This document shows positions 38,638-50,983 of a DNA stretch of 64,000 nt, piece by piece. Both the position numbers and the translations under genes were made by a program. This DNA is from Flavobacterium oreochromis (lineage in GTDB: Bacteria; Bacteroidota; Bacteroidia; Flavobacteriales; Flavobacteriaceae): assembly GCF_019565455.1 (NCBI RefSeq), contig NZ_CP067377.1:1804001-1868000 (forward strand). The letters are read 5' to 3'. Position 1 is the stretch's first letter; the number at the start of each line of letters is the position of its first letter. The notes beneath the pieces were generated by a model. It saw only the letters and a program-made list of their open reading frames with translations. It did no database searches and was not told where the DNA came from.

Positions 38638-39327
38638 ATGGCAAAATTAACGAAAAAGCAAAAAGTTGCAGCTTCAAAAATTGAAAAGAATAAAATGTAT
38701 TCTTTGAAAGATGCTTCATCTTTAATCAAAGAAGTTGCTTCTGCAAAATTTGATGAATCAGTTGATATCGCTGTTAAGTTAGGTGTAGACCCTCGTAAAG
38801 CGAATCAGATGGTGAGAGGTGTGTGTTCATTACCACACGGTACAGGTAAGGATGTAAGAGTATTAGCTTTAGTTACTCCAGATAAAGAAGCTGAAGCAAA
38901 AGCTGCTGGTGCTGACCATGTAGGTTTAGATGAGTACTTACAAAAAATTAAAGACGGTTGGACTGATGTTGATGTAATTATCACTATGCCAGCTGTTATG
39001 GGTAAATTAGGTCCATTAGGTCGTATTTTAGGTCCTCGTGGTTTAATGCCAAACCCTAAAACAGGTACTGTTACTATGGAAGTAGGTAAGGCAGTAGAAG
39101 AAGTGAAATCTGGTAAAATTGACTTCAAAGTTGATAAAACAGGTATCGTTCACGCTGCTATCGGTAAAGTTTCTTTTGATGCTCAAAAAATTCAAGAGAA
39201 TGCTCACGAAATTATTCAAACATTAATTAAATTAAAACCAACTGCTGCAAAAGGTACTTATATTAAGTCTATCCACTTATCAAGTACTATGAGTCCAGCT
39301 ATTGCTTTAGATCCTAAAGCAGTGTAA
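38638..39327 (+). CDS. rplA: Large ribosomal subunit protein uL1
   Basis: The 229-residue product has the conserved blocks [42 protein letters not shown] and [15 protein letters not shown]. uL1 forms the mobile L1 stalk and is the usual translational repressor of the rplK-rplA message. It is six bases after rplK and 25 bases before rplJ in the same operon. Confidence 0.97.
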   Translation: MAKLTKKQKVAASKIEKNKMYSLKDASSLIKEVASAKFDESVDIAVKLGVDPRKANQMVRGVCSLPHGTGKDVRVLALVTPDKEAEAKAAGADHVGLDEYLQKIKDGWTDVDVIITMPAVMGKLGPLGRILGPRGLMPNPKTGTVTMEVGKAVEEVKSGKIDFKVDKTGIVHAAIGKVSFDAQKIQENAHEIIQTLIKLKPTAAKGTYIKSIHLSSTMSPAIALDPKAV

Positions 39328-39352
39328 TTGGTAGTTAAAAAAATTTAGTATC

Positions 39353-39856
39353 ATGACTAGAGAAGAAAAATCATTAGCGATTCAAGATTTAACTGCACAG
39401 TTAGCTGGAACTAATATCGTTTATTTAGCAGATATTTCTGGTTTAAATGCAGAAACTACTTCAAATTTAAGAAAAGCTTGTTATAAAGCAGGTATCAAAT
39501 TAGAAGTTGTTAAAAATACTTTACTTGCTAAAGCAATGGAAGCTTCTGATAAAGAATTTGGTGATTTACCAACAACTTTAAAAGGAAATACTTCAATTTT
39601 AATTGCTGACATTGCTAATGCTCCAGCTAAAGTAATTAAAGAGTTCCGTAAAAAAGGTGACAAACCTTTATTAAAAGGAGCTTATATCAATGAGGAAGTA
39701 TATATTGGTGATAAAGAATTAGATTCGTTAGCAGCTCTTAAATCAAAAGAAGAGGTTATCGGCGATATCATCGGGTTATTACAATCTCCAGCTAAACGCA
39801 TCATTTCTGCTTTACTTAACAATGCAGAGCAAAAAGGTGAGGAAACAGCTGAATAA
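39353..39856 (+). CDS. rplJ: Large ribosomal subunit protein uL10
   Basis: The 167-residue product (MTREEKSLAIQDLTAQLAGTNIVYLADISGLNAE) carries the rRNA-binding N-domain and a C-terminal helix (IIGLLQSPAKRIISALLNNAEQK) that binds bL12 dimers. It forms the ribosomal stalk with rplL, which begins 56 bases downstream. Confidence 0.96.
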   Translation: MTREEKSLAIQDLTAQLAGTNIVYLADISGLNAETTSNLRKACYKAGIKLEVVKNTLLAKAMEASDKEFGDLPTTLKGNTSILIADIANAPAKVIKEFRKKGDKPLLKGAYINEEVYIGDKELDSLAALKSKEEVIGDIIGLLQSPAKRIISALLNNAEQKGEETAE

Positions 39857-39912
39857 TTAGCGCACTAATTAAATTATATAAATTTTACAAATCATTTAAA
39901 AGATAGAAAAAA

Positions 39913-40277
39913 ATGGCAGATTTGAAACAATTCGCAGAACAATTAGTAAATTTAACAGTTAAAGAAGTAAATGAATTAGCTGCAATCTTAAAAGATGACT
40001 ATGGTATTGAACCAGCTGCTGCTGCAGTTGTTATGGCTGGTCCTGCTGCTGAAGCTGCTGCTGAGCAAACAGAATTTACAGTAGTATTAAAAGATGCAGG
40101 TGCTTCTAAATTAGGTGTAGTTAAAGCTGTTAAAGAATTAACTGGTTTAGGATTAAAAGAAGCTAAAGATTTAGTAGATGCTGCTCCAACAAATGTTAAA
40201 GAAGGAGTTTCTAAAGACGAAGCTGAAGGCTTGAAAAAGCTTTAGAAGAAGCTGGAGCTGTAGTTGAGCTTAAATAA
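39913..40277 (+). CDS. rplL: Large ribosomal subunit protein bL12 (one frameshift)
   Basis: The N-terminal dimerisation part, an Ala-rich hinge and the C-terminal factor-binding domain ([39 protein letters not shown]) are present. The last 13 or so residues are out of frame: a five-A run at 40233-40237 gives a premature stop, while six A give [16 protein letters not shown] and a stop at 40275-40277, the normal end. bL12 is needed to recruit translation GTPases, so this is read as a sequencing error. The corrected length is about 121 residues. Confidence 0.96.
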
Positions 40278-40298
40278 TTATACATAGTATAAATTATA

Positions 40299-40344
40299 GG
40301 TTTAGGCCTTGAGTAAAGCACTCAATGGCCTAAACCATTTTTTT
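40299..40344 (+). terminator. Strong intrinsic terminator between rplL and rpoB
   Basis: GGTTTAGGCC (40299-40308) pairs with GGCCTAAACC (40327-40336), with an inner TTGAGT/ACTCAA stem, then seven T. It separates the ribosomal-protein genes from rpoBC, as partial termination does in many bacteria. Confidence 0.92.
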
Positions 40345-40523
40345 CGTATAGTAATGTTATTCTTTTCAGAATAAACTTTATGCGAATTTTAACTTATCAC
40401 GAAGAAAGAAACTAAAGTTTATCAATACGCTTGTTTTCAAAAGATGTGTGAGTTATAAATAAAAAAGTATTGATTGTTTTACATGTTAAATAGACTAACA
40501 TAAAAATTACTTTTTTTTAATCA

Positions 40524-40531
40524 TAATTTTG
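40524..40531 (+). promoter_or_regulatory. Candidate rpoB -7 box
   Basis: TAATTTTG fits TAnnTTTG and lies seven bases before the rpoB ATG at 40539. If it is used, the rpoB mRNA would be almost leaderless. No -33 TTG is seen at the usual spacing. Confidence 0.35.
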
Positions 40532-40538
40532 TCCATAG

Positions 40539-43500
40539 ATGATATTAAATCAGACTGAAAGATTGAATTTTGCCTCGACAAAAAACATTCCGAATTATCC
40601 AGATTTTTTGGATGTTCAAGTGAAGTCGTTCAAAGATTTCTTTCAATTAGAAACGAAATCTGATGAGAGAGGAAACGAGGGGTTGTACAACACCTTTATG
40701 GAAAATTTTCCAATCACTGATACGCGTAATCAGTTCGTATTAGAGTTCTTAGATTATTTTGTTGATCCTCCTCGTTATACAATTGAAGAATGTATAGACA
40801 GAGGTCTTACATACAGTGTGCCACTTAAAGCACGTCTGAAATTATACTGTACTGATCCAGAACACGAAGATTTTGAAACCATCGTTCAGGATGTATATTT
40901 AGGTACTATTCCTTATATGACACCTAGCGGTACTTTTGTTATTAATGGTGCTGAGCGCGTAGTTGTATCACAATTACACCGTTCTCCTGGTGTATTCTTT
41001 GGTCAGTCTTTCCATGCAAATGGTACAAAATTATACTCTGCCAGAGTAATTCCTTTTAAAGGTTCTTGGATTGAATTTGCTACCGATATCAACAGTGTGA
41101 TGTATGCTTATATCGATAGAAAGAAAAAACTACCTGTAACAACTTTATTCCGAGCTATTGGCTTTGAGCGTGATAAAGATATCTTAGAAATTTTTGATTT
41201 AGCAGAAGAAATTAAAGTATCTAAATCAGGTTTAAAGAAATATATAGGTCGTCGTTTAGCAGCTCGTGTATTAAATACATGGCATGAAGACTTCGTAGAT
41301 GAGGATACAGGAGAAGTAGTATCTATCGAGCGTAATGAAATTATTTTAGATCGTGATACGCTTTTAGATAAAGATAATGTTGAAGAAATTGTTGATGCAA
41401 ATGTAAAGTCTATCTTATTGCATAAAGAAGATAATAATACAGCAGATTATTCAATCATCCACAATACTTTACAAAAAGACCCTACTAACTCAGAAAAAGA
41501 AGCAGTAGAACACATTTACCGTCAGTTACGTAATGCTGAACCACCTGATGAAGAAACCGCTCGTGGTATTATTGAGAAGCTATTCTTCTCAGATCAACGT
41601 TACAATTTAGGTGATGTAGGTCGTTATAGAATGAATAAAAAATTAGGTTTAGATATTCCTATGGATAAGCAAGTGCTTACAAAAGAGGATATCATAACTA
41701 TTGTTAAATATTTAATAGAGTTAATTAACTCTAAAGCAGAGATTGATGATATTGACCACTTATCAAATCGTCGTGTACGTACTGTAGGTGAGCAATTATC
41801 AGCTCAGTTTGGTGTTGGTTTAGCTCGTATGGCTCGTACTATTCGTGAGCGTATGAACGTTCGTGATAATGAGGTGTTTACTCCTATTGATTTGATTAAC
41901 GCTAAGACTCTGTCTTCCGTTATCAATTCATTTTTCGGTACGAACCAGTTATCTCAGTTTATGGATCAAACAAATCCATTAGCAGAGATCACACATAAAC
42001 GTCGTTTATCTGCTCTAGGACCTGGAGGTTTATCTAGAGAAAGAGCTGGTTTCGAGGTGCGTGACGTTCACTACACACATTATGGTCGTTTATGTCCTAT
42101 TGAAACACCAGAGGGACCAAATATTGGTCTTATCTCTTCTTTAGGAGTTTATGCAAAAGTAAACGGAATGGGATTCATTGAAACTCCTTACCGTAAAGTA
42201 GAGAATGGTAAAGTAGATTTAGTTTCTGAACCTATTTATTTAAGTGCTGAGGAAGAAGAAGGTAAGTTAATTGCTCAAGCTAACATCGAAATGGATGATA
42301 CAGGAGTAATTACTACTGATAAAGTAATTGTTAGAGAAGAAGGTGACTTCCCTGTAGTAGAGCCAAATGCTGTTCATTATACAGACGTTGCACCAAATCA
42401 GATTGCATCTATTTCAGCTTCGTTGATCCCATTCTTAGAACATGATGATGCGAACCGTGCATTGATGGGATCAAATATGATGCGTCAGGCAGTTCCTTTA
42501 TTACGTCCTGAATCACCTATTGTTGGTACAGGTTTAGAACGTCAAGTAGCTTCTGATTCAAGAGTGTTAATTAATGCTGAAGGTAATGGTATTGTTGAGT
42601 ATGTAGATGCTGATAAAATTACTATTAAATACGAAAGAACTGATGCAGAAAGAGCAGTAAGCTTTGATCCAGATGAAAAAACATATCAATTAATCAAATT
42701 CCGTAAAACGAATCAAAGTACTACAATCAACTTAAAACCTATTGTAAGAAAAGGTGATAAAGTGGTTAAAGGACAAGTTTTATGTGAAGGATATGCTACT
42801 CAAGCAGGTGAATTAGCTTTAGGTAGAAATTTACAAGTTGCGTTCATGCCTTGGAAAGGATATAACTTTGAGGATGCGATCGTAATTTCTGAAAAAGTTG
42901 TTCGTGATGATATTTTTACATCTATCCATATTGATGACTATTCATTAGAAGTTCGAGATACTAAATTAGGTAACGAAGAGTTAACAAATGATATACCAAA
43001 CGTTTCTGAAGAGGCTACAAAAGACTTAGATGAAAACGGTATGATTAGAATTGGTGCCGAGGTGAAACCTGGTGATATTTTAATCGGAAAAATTACGCCT
43101 AAAGGAGAATCAGATCCTACACCAGAAGAAAAACTTTTAAGAGCAATCTTTGGTGATAAAGCAGGAGATGTGAAAGATGCTTCATTAAAAGCTTCTCCTT
43201 CATTACATGGTGTTGTTTTAGATAAAAAATTATTCGCAAGAGTTGTAAAAGATAAACGTAAGCGTTCTCAAGAAAAAGATGAGTTAGCTGCTCTTGAAAT
43301 GGAATATGAGACAAAATTTGTTGAATTAAAAGATCGTTTAATTGACAAATTGTTCTTAATAATTGATGGAAAAACTTCTCAAGGTGTAATGAACGATTTA
43401 GGCGAAGAAGTATTGCCAAAAGGTAAAAAATACACCAAAAAAATGTTACAAGCAGTTGAGGATTTTGCTCACCTAACAAAAGGTCAATGGGTAGCTGATG

Positions 43501-44351
43501 ACGAAACTAATGAAATGGTTAATGATTTAATCCACAACTATAAGATTAAGTTAAATGACTTGCAAGGAGCTTTACGTCGTGAGAAATTTACAATTACTGT
43601 TGGGGACGAGTTACCATCAGGAATTTTAAAATTAGCAAAAGTTTATATTGCTAAAAAACGTAAGCTAAAAGTAGGTGATAAGATGGCAGGTCGTCACGGT
43701 AACAAAGGTATTGTTGCTCGTATCGTTCGTCAAGAAGATATGCCATTTTTAGAAGATGGAACACCAGTTGATATCGTGTTAAATCCGCTAGGGGTACCTT
43801 CTCGTATGAACATTGGTCAGATTTATGAAACAGTTTTAGGTTGGGCAGGTAAAAAGTTAGGTAGAAAATATGCAACGCCAATTTTTGATGGAGCTTCTCT
43901 TGATGAAATTAATGCTTTAACTGATGAAGCTGGAGTTCCAAGATTTGGTCATACCTATTTATATGATGGTGGTACAGGAGAACGTTTCCATCAGCCAGCT
44001 ACTGTAGGAGTTATCTATATGTTGAAATTAGGTCACATGGTTGACGATAAGATGCACGCTCGTTCTATAGGTCCTTACTCATTAATTACGCAACAACCAT
44101 TAGGAGGTAAAGCTCAGTTTGGAGGTCAGCGTTTTGGAGAGATGGAGGTTTGGGCACTTGAAGCATATGGAGCATCAAGTACTTTACGTGAAATCTTAAC
44201 TGTGAAGTCAGACGACGTAATAGGTAGAGCTAAAACTTACGAGGCAATCGTTAAGGGTGAAACTATGCCTGAACCAGGATTACCAGAATCATTCAATGTA
44301 TTAATGCACGAATTAAAAGGTCTTGGTTTAGACATTCGTTTAGAAGAATAA
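40539..44351 (+). CDS. rpoB: RNA polymerase beta subunit
   Basis: The 1270-residue product is intact and has the family blocks from the protrusion domain to the C-terminal clamp ([18 protein letters not shown]). The rifampicin pocket reads [26 protein letters not shown], with Asp, His and Ser at the positions where resistance changes occur, so no known resistance substitution is seen. The long intact frame contrasts with the broken rpoC next to it. It is followed by rpoC after 81 bases. Confidence 0.98.
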   Translation: MILNQTERLNFASTKNIPNYPDFLDVQVKSFKDFFQLETKSDERGNEGLYNTFMENFPITDTRNQFVLEFLDYFVDPPRYTIEECIDRGLTYSVPLKARLKLYCTDPEHEDFETIVQDVYLGTIPYMTPSGTFVINGAERVVVSQLHRSPGVFFGQSFHANGTKLYSARVIPFKGSWIEFATDINSVMYAYIDRKKKLPVTTLFRAIGFERDKDILEIFDLAEEIKVSKSGLKKYIGRRLAARVLNTWHEDFVDEDTGEVVSIERNEIILDRDTLLDKDNVEEIVDANVKSILLHKEDNNTADYSIIHNTLQKDPTNSEKEAVEHIYRQLRNAEPPDEETARGIIEKLFFSDQRYNLGDVGRYRMNKKLGLDIPMDKQVLTKEDIITIVKYLIELINSKAEIDDIDHLSNRRVRTVGEQLSAQFGVGLARMARTIRERMNVRDNEVFTPIDLINAKTLSSVINSFFGTNQLSQFMDQTNPLAEITHKRRLSALGPGGLSRERAGFEVRDVHYTHYGRLCPIETPEGPNIGLISSLGVYAKVNGMGFIETPYRKVENGKVDLVSEPIYLSAEEEEGKLIAQANIEMDDTGVITTDKVIVREEGDFPVVEPNAVHYTDVAPNQIASISASLIPFLEHDDANRALMGSNMMRQAVPLLRPESPIVGTGLERQVASDSRVLINAEGNGIVEYVDADKITIKYERTDAERAVSFDPDEKTYQLIKFRKTNQSTTINLKPIVRKGDKVVKGQVLCEGYATQAGELALGRNLQVAFMPWKGYNFEDAIVISEKVVRDDIFTSIHIDDYSLEVRDTKLGNEELTNDIPNVSEEATKDLDENGMIRIGAEVKPGDILIGKITPKGESDPTPEEKLLRAIFGDKAGDVKDASLKASPSLHGVVLDKKLFARVVKDKRKRSQEKDELAALEMEYETKFVELKDRLIDKLFLIIDGKTSQGVMNDLGEEVLPKGKKYTKKMLQAVEDFAHLTKGQWVADDETNEMVNDLIHNYKIKLNDLQGALRREKFTITVGDELPSGILKLAKVYIAKKRKLKVGDKMAGRHGNKGIVARIVRQEDMPFLEDGTPVDIVLNPLGVPSRMNIGQIYETVLGWAGKKLGRKYATPIFDGASLDEINALTDEAGVPRFGHTYLYDGGTGERFHQPATVGVIYMLKLGHMVDDKMHARSIGPYSLITQQPLGGKAQFGGQRFGEMEVWALEAYGASSTLREILTVKSDDVIGRAKTYEAIVKGETMPEPGLPESFNVLMHELKGLGLDIRLEE

Positions 44352-44370
44352 ATTAGTATACAGTTAATCA

Positions 44371-44401
44371 TTCTCAGTCATAGTTTATCTGTGGCTGAGA
44401 A
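44371..44401 (+). other. Hairpin in the rpoB-rpoC interval
   Basis: TTCTCAGTCATAG (44371-44383) pairs with CTGTGGCTGAGAA (44389-44401) with one G-U pair. No T-run follows, so it is not an intrinsic terminator. It could be a processing site or mRNA stability element between the two polymerase genes. Confidence 0.5.
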
Positions 44402-44432
44402 CTGATACTGAAAACTTAAAAATTCAAAAAAG

Positions 44433-47400
44433 ATGACAACAAATAGAAATAAAGATAAAAATACGATCAAACGTTTCAATCAGATTTCGATTGGTTTAGC
44501 TTCGCCTGAATCTATTTTAGCTGAATCACGTGGAGAGGTATTAAAACCAGAAACTATTAATTACCGTACCCACAAACCAGAGCGTGACGGGTTATTCTGT
44601 GAGCGTATCTTTGGTCCTGTAAAAGATTATGAATGTGCTTGCGGTAAATACAAAAGAATTCGTTACAAAGGAATTGTTTGTGACCGTTGTGGGGTTGAAG
44701 TTACTGAGAAAAAAGTACGTCGCGACCGTGTAGGACACATCAACTTGGTGGTACCTATTGCACACATTTGGTATTTCCGTTCGTTACCTAATAAAATTGG
44801 GTACATTTTAGGATTACCATCTAAGAAATTAGATATGATTATCTATTATGAGCGTTATGTAGTAATCCAGCCAGGTATCGCTAAAAATGCAGATGGAGAC
44901 TCATTACAAGCAATGGATTTCTTAACAGAAGAAGAATACTTAAATATTTTAGATTCACTTCCGTTAGAAAACTTATATTTAGATGAAAATGATCCTAATA
45001 AGTTCATCGCTAAAATGGGGGCTGAATGTATTATGGACTTATTAGCTCGTGTTGATTTAGATTCATTATCTTATCAATTACGTCATGCGGCTAATAATGA
45101 AACATCTAAACAAAGAAAAACTGAAGCATTAAAACGTCTTCAAGTAGTAGAATCTTTCCGTGAAGCAAATCTTAATAGAGAGAATTTACCAGAATGGATG
45201 ATCTTGAAAGTAATTCCAGTTATTCCTCCTGAATTACGTCCATTAGTACCACTAGATGGAGGACGTTTTGCTACGTCTGACTTAAATGATTTATATCGCC
45301 GTGTAATTATCCGTAACAATCGTTTAAAACGATTAATGGAAATTAAAGCACCAGAAGTAATCTTACGTAACGAAAAACGTATGTTACAAGAGGCGGTAGA
45401 TTCATTATTCGATAATACAAGAAAAGCTTCTGCTGTTAAAACAGAATCAAATAGACCATTAAAATCATTATCAGATTCATTAAAAGGTAAACAAGGACGT
45501 TTCCGTCAAAACTTACTTGGTAAGCGTGTTGACTATTCAGCTCGTTCAGTAATCGTCGTTGGACCTGAATTGAAAATGTATGAGTGTGGTTTACCAAAAG
45601 ATATGGCTGCTGAGCTTTACAAACCATTCGTTATTCGTAAATTAATCGAAAGAGGTATTGTAAAAACAGTTAAGTCGGCTAAGAAAATCATAGATAAAAA
45701 AGAGCCTGTAGTATGGGATATCTTGGAAAATGTAATTAAAGGACATCCTGTATTATTAAACCGTGCTCCAACTCTTCACAGATTAGGTATTCAAGCATTT
45801 CAACCTAAATTAATTGAAGGGAAAGCAATTCAGTTACACCCGTTAACATGTACGGCGTTCAACGCTGACTTTGACGGTGACCAGATGGCGGTTCACTTAC
45901 CATTAGGGCCTGAAGCGATTTTAGAAGCACAATTATTGATGTTAGCATCACATAACATCTTGAACCCTGCAAATGGTGCGCCTATTACAGTACCATCTCA
46001 GGACATGGTTCTTGGGTTATATTATATGACAAAAGAGCGTTTGTCTACACCTCAATTAACAATTAAGGGAGAAGGATTAACATTTTATTCTGCAGAAGAA
46101 GTGCATATAGCATTAAATGAAGGTAGATTAGAATTAAATGCTCGTATTAAAGTAAGAGCAAAAGACTTCAATGAAAATGGAGAATTGGTATATCAGATTA
46201 TTCAAACTACTGCAGGACGCGTATTGTTTAATGAAGTAGTACCAGAAGAAGCCGGATATATCAACGAAGTATTAACCAAAAAATCACTCCGTGATATTAT
46301 TGGTAAAATTTTAGCTGTTACTGATGTACCTACAACAGCAGCCTTCTTAGATAATATGAAGGATATGGGGTACGGATTTGCTTTTAAAGGGGGATTATCG
46401 TTCTCATTAGGGGATATCAAGGTTCCAGATGAGAAAGACCCATTAATTGCTGGAGCTAGAGAAGAGGTTGAAGCAATTACCATGAACTATAACATGGGAC
46501 TTATAACGAATAATGAACGTTATAACCAAGTTATTGATGTTTGGACATCTGCTAATGCTAAGTTAACAGAAGCAGCTATGAAAAACATCCGTGAGGATCA
46601 ACAAGGGTTCAACTCGGTATATATGATGCTTGATTCTGGAGCCCGTGGTTCAAAAGAACAGATTCGTCAGTTAACCGGTATGCGTGGTTTGATGGCTAAG
46701 CCTAAAAAATCAACTGCTGGTGGTGGTGAAATTATTGAGAACCCAATCTTATCAAACTTTAAAGAAGGTCTATCAATCTTAGAATATTTCATCTCTACAC
46801 ACGGTGCTCGTAAAGGTCTTGCGGATACGGCATTAAAAACAGCAGATGCGGGTTACTTGACGCGTCGTTTACATGATGTTGCTCAAGATGTAATCGTAAA
46901 TCAAGTAGATTGTGGAACTTTAAGAGGGGTTGAAGTAACTGCTTTAAAGAAAAATGAAGAAATTGTTGAAGGTTTAGGTGAAAGAATCTTAGGGCGTGTG
47001 GCTTTACAAGATGTAGTAAATCCTTTAACTTCTGAAGTTTTAGTAGCAGCAGGTGAAGAAATTACAGAAGCAATTGTTAGAGAAATTGAAGCCTCTCCAA
47101 TTGAGGCGGTTGAAGTACGTTCTCCTCTAACTTGTGAAGCAGCTAAAGGTATTTGTGCTAAATGTTACGGTAGAAACCTTGCAACAGGTAAAATGACTCA
47201 AAAAGGTGAAGCAGTAGGAGTAATTGCAGCGCAGTCTATTGGTGAGCCAGGTACACAGTTAACACTTCGTACGTTCCACGTTGGGGGGTTGCTGGAGGTA
47301 TTTCAGAAGAGTCTAGTATTATTGCTAAATTCCCTGGACGTTTAGAAATTGAAGATTTAAAAACGGTTAAAGGAGAAGATGGAGATGGGGAAGAAGTAGA

Positions 47401-48736
47401 TATCGTAATTTCTCGTTCTACAGAATTAAAATTAGTAGACGAAAATACGGGGATCTTATTAAGTACACACAATATTCCTTACGGTTCAAGTATTTTCGTT
47501 GCAGACGGTCAGATAGTAGCCAAAGGAGATACGATTTGTAAATGGGATCCATATAATGGAGTAATCATTTCAGAATTTACAGGTAAAGTTGGTTACGAAG
47601 ATTTAGAACAAGGTCAGTCATATCTAGTTGAAATTGACGAGCAAACAGGTTTCCAAGAAAAAGTAATTTCTGAGGCAAGAAATAAAAAGTTAATTCCTAC
47701 TTTACATATTTATGGTAAAGATGGTGAGTTAATTCGTTCATACAACTTACCAGTAGGTGCTCACTTAATGGTAGAAGATGGAGAAAAAATTAAATCAGGT
47801 AAAGTATTAGTAAAAATCCCTCGTCGTTCTTCTAAAGCAGGCGATATCACGGGAGGTTTACCAAGAATTACAGAATTATTAGAAGCTCGTAATCCTTCTA
47901 ACCCAGCAGTAGTATCTGAAATTGATGGAGTTGTATCATTCGGGAAGATTAAAAGAGGTAACCGTGAAATCGTAATTGAATCTAAATTTGGTGAAGTTAA
48001 GAAATACTTAGTGAAGTTATCTAACCAAATTTTAGTTCAAGAAAACGACTTCGTAAGAGCGGGTATGCCATTATCTGATGGTGCTATTACGCCAGATGAT
48101 ATCTTAAGAATTAAAGGACCATCAGCAGTACAACAGTACTTGGTGAATGAGATTCAAGAGGTGTATCGTTTACAAGGGGTAAAAATCAACGATAAACACT
48201 TTGAGGTAGTTATCCGTCAGATGATGCGTAAAGTTCAAGTAAATGATCCAGGAGATACATTGTTCTTAGAAGAACAACTAATTCATACAAAAGACTTTAT
48301 CGAAGAAAATGATAAGTTATATGGTATGAAAGTTGTAGAAGATGCAGGTGATTCAGTTAATTTAAAACCAGGGCAGATTGTTACTCCAAGACAATTACGT
48401 GATGAGAACTCATTATTAAAACGTGAAGATAAGGACTTAGTTGTAGCTCGTGATGTAATCACTGCAACTGCTACTCCAATACTTCAAGGTATTACAAGAG
48501 CTTCATTACAAACTAAATCGTTTATCTCAGCAGCATCGTTCCAGGAAACAACGAAAGTGTTAAATGAAGCGGCTGTAGCTGGTAAGATTGATACTTTAGA
48601 AGGTCTTAAAGAAAATGTAATTGTAGGTCATAGAATTCCAGCTGGTACAGGTATGAGAGATTATGATAATACAATTGTAGGTTCTAGAGAAGAGTATGAT
48701 GAATTGATGATTACTAAAGAAGAATATAACTTCTAG
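44433..48736 (+). CDS. rpoC: RNA polymerase beta' subunit (one frameshift)
   Basis: The catalytic subunit has an N-terminal zinc site ([20 protein letters not shown]) and the Mg-binding [12 protein letters not shown] with Asp479, Asp481 and Asp483. The frame is lost at a six-G run at 47282-47287 in the conserved TFHVGG region: seven G give [17 protein letters not shown] and the rest of the protein to 48736. Only a sequencing error makes sense for this essential gene. The corrected length is about 1434 residues, normal for Bacteroidota. A terminator follows the stop. Confidence 0.97.
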
Positions 48737-48760
48737 TAATTTTAATATTCTAATAAATAT

Positions 48761-48795
48761 AAATCCTAACAGTTTTGAACTGTTAGGATTTTTTT
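48761..48795 (+). terminator. Intrinsic terminator after rpoC
   Basis: AATCCTAACAGTT pairs with AACTGTTAGGATT around a TTG loop, followed by five or more T. It closes the rpoBC operon. Confidence 0.92.
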
Positions 48796-48843
48796 ATTAT
48801 TATTGTGTTAGTGATAATATATAACATTTAAATAAAGACTATA

Positions 48844-49161
48844 ATGAGTAATAATCTTAATCAAGAACAGGAAGGGCATATAAATATAGAATTGGATGAA
48901 GCAATTGCAGAGGGGACTTACTCGAATTTAGCTATTATAAATCATTCTAATACTGAGTTTGTAGTTGATTTTATTAATATAATGCCAGGTATGCCAAAAG
49001 CAAAAGTAAAATCAAGAATTATTTTAACTCCAGAACATGCTAAACGTTTGACTCAAGCTTTAATTGATAATATTCACCGATTCGAAAAAGCACATGGTGA
49101 TATAAAAGAAGGAGAGCAGCCTCAGATTCCCTTAAATTTTGGACCAACAGGACAAGCTTAA
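48844..49161 (+). CDS. DUF3467 domain protein
   Basis: This 105-residue protein has the family pattern NLAIINHSNTEFVVDFINIMPG followed by KSRIILTPEHAKRLTQALIDNIHRFE. DUF3467 proteins are small, cytoplasmic and widespread; no function is known to me. In flavobacteria the gene usually follows rpoC, as here, which suggests a link to transcription or translation but proves nothing. It has its own terminator. Confidence 0.85.
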   Translation: MSNNLNQEQEGHINIELDEAIAEGTYSNLAIINHSNTEFVVDFINIMPGMPKAKVKSRIILTPEHAKRLTQALIDNIHRFEKAHGDIKEGEQPQIPLNFGPTGQA

Positions 49162-49212
49162 CTATTTTTTAATCGGTTGATTTTTTAAATTTTCTGAAAG
49201 TATAAATAAATT

Positions 49213-49234
49213 AAAGCGACCAATTGGTCGCTTT
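49213..49234. terminator. Bidirectional terminator between convergent genes
   Basis: AAAGCGACC (49213-49221) and GGTCGCTTT (49226-49234) form a perfect stem with a short AATT loop and A/T-rich flanks on both sides. It lies between the DUF3467 gene (plus) and prfC (minus) and can serve both. Confidence 0.8.
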
Positions 49235-49270
49235 AATTTATTTGTGTTTTTTTAATTAAATTCTTTTAAT

Positions 49271-50860
49271 TTATTCAAATTCCGAAGTAAAATGTAATTT
49301 TACACTAGGATATTTTTGTTGTGTCATTTGGATAGAAAAATCAGAATCTGCTAAAAATACCATTTGACCATATTTGTCTTTTGCTAAGAATTTTTGCTTA
49401 ATACGTTTAAATTCAGTGAATTCTTCGTTTTTAGGATCCTCAGGTTGAATCCAACAAGCTTTAAAAGCAGGGAAATTTTCATAGGTACATTTAGCTCCAT
49501 ATTCATGTTCCAATCTGTATTGTATTACTTCATATTGAAGAGCTCCAACCGTACCAATAACCTTACGATTGTTCATCTCTAAAGTAAATAACTGCGCGAC
49601 TCCTTCATCCATTAATTGATCAATTCCCTTTTCTAATTGTTTTGCTTTTAAAGGGTCTGCATTATTTATATAGCGAAAATGAAGAGGAGAGAAGCTAGGA
49701 ATTCCTTTGAAATTCATTTGTTCACCTTCTGTAAGAGTATCACCAATCTTAAAATTACCAGTATCGTGTAATCCAACAATGTCACCAGGGTAAGATATAT
49801 CTACAATTTCTTTTTTCTCAGCAAAAAAAGCATTTGGACTTGAGAATTTTAGATTCTTAGCATGACGAACGTGTAAGTAAGGTTTGTTCCGTTCAAATGT
49901 TCCTGAAACAATTTTGATAAATGCTAAACGATCTCGATGCTTTGGATCCATATTAGCATGTATTTTAAAAACAAATCCTGAAAATTTATTTTCCTCTGGT
50001 TTAACTTCTCTCGTGTCAGAGTGTTTGGGTCTTGGAGAAGGTGCAATTTCTATAAAACAATCTAGTAGTTCTCGTACACCAAAGTTGTTTAATGCAGAAC
50101 CAAAAAAAACAGGTTGTAAATCTCCTTTTAAGTAGGCCTCACGATCAAAAGAAGGGTATACTTCCTCTATAAGTTCTAATTCTTCTCTTAGCTTAAGAGC
50201 TGCTTTTTCTCCTATTATTTTTTCTAGTTCAGGGTTATTTACGTCTTCAAAAGCAATTGTTTCTTCAATGTTTTTTCTGCTATCACCTTCGAATAAATTG
50301 ATGTTTTTTTCCCAAATATTATAAATTCCTTGGAAATCATATCCCATTCCAATAGGAAAACTTAGAGGTGTAACATGAAGGTCCAATTTTTTTTCGACTT
50401 CATCCATTAAATCAAAAGCATCTTTACCCTCACGATCTAATTTATTAATAAAAACGATCATAGGGATATTACGCATACGACAAACTTCTACTAATTTCAC
50501 AGTTTGTTCCTCAACTCCTTTTGCGACATCGACTACTACAATAACACTATCAACAGCTGTTAATGTTCGGAATGTATCTTCCGCGAAATCTTTGTGACCA
50601 GGCGTATCAAGAATGTTAATCTTTTTATCTTTATAGTTAAAAGCTAAAACAGAAGTAGCTACAGAGATACCTCTTTGACGTTCAATTTCCATGAAGTCTG
50701 AAGTAGCTCCTTTTTTGATTTTATTACTTTTTACAGCTCCTGCTTCTTGGATAGCTCCCCCAAAAAGTAATAGTTTTTCAGTTAAAGTTGTTTTTCCTGC
50801 ATCAGGATGCGATATGATTCCAAAAGTTCTTCGGCGTTGTATTTCAGTGTTGAAACTCAT
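49271..50860 (-). CDS. prfC: Peptide chain release factor 3
   Basis: RF3 is a GTPase that removes RF1/RF2 from the ribosome after termination. The 529-residue product has G1 SHPDAGKTTLTEK, switch region ERQRGISVATSVL, G3 DTPGHKDF and G4 NKLDREG, followed by domain II and the RF3 C-terminal domain (VGALQYEVIQYRLEHEYGAKC). It is intact and of normal length, and faces away from the histidine kinase gene. Confidence 0.97.
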   Translation of the reverse strand: MSFNTEIQRRRTFGIISHPDAGKTTLTEKLLLFGGAIQEAGAVKSNKIKKGATSDFMEIERQRGISVATSVLAFNYKDKKINILDTPGHKDFAEDTFRTLTAVDSVIVVVDVAKGVEEQTVKLVEVCRMRNIPMIVFINKLDREGKDAFDLMDEVEKKLDLHVTPLSFPIGMGYDFQGIYNIWEKNINLFEGDSRKNIEETIAFEDVNNPELEKIIGEKAALKLREELELIEEVYPSFDREAYLKGDLQPVFFGSALNNFGVRELLDCFIEIAPSPRPKHSDTREVKPEENKFSGFVFKIHANMDPKHRDRLAFIKIVSGTFERNKPYLHVRHAKNLKFSSPNAFFAEKKEIVDISYPGDIVGLHDTGNFKIGDTLTEGEQMNFKGIPSFSPLHFRYINNADPLKAKQLEKGIDQLMDEGVAQLFTLEMNNRKVIGTVGALQYEVIQYRLEHEYGAKCTYENFPAFKACWIQPEDPKNEEFTEFKRIKQKFLAKDKYGQMVFLADSDFSIQMTQQKYPSVKLHFTSEFE

Positions 50861-50983
50861 TGTTAAAAGAAAAAATTAAGTATTTTTGCGTTAAATAAAT
50901 GTAAAAAACTTGCTTTTCTAAAAAAAGTAAATTGTAAATTTTTGTTAAAAAAGCCTATAAGTCTGCAAAATTAATAAATAAAC

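Noticed and set aside
43117..43881. Leucine/histidine-rich minus-strand open frames inside rpoB.
   Set aside because: They are antisense shadows of a strongly conserved gene with biased codons.
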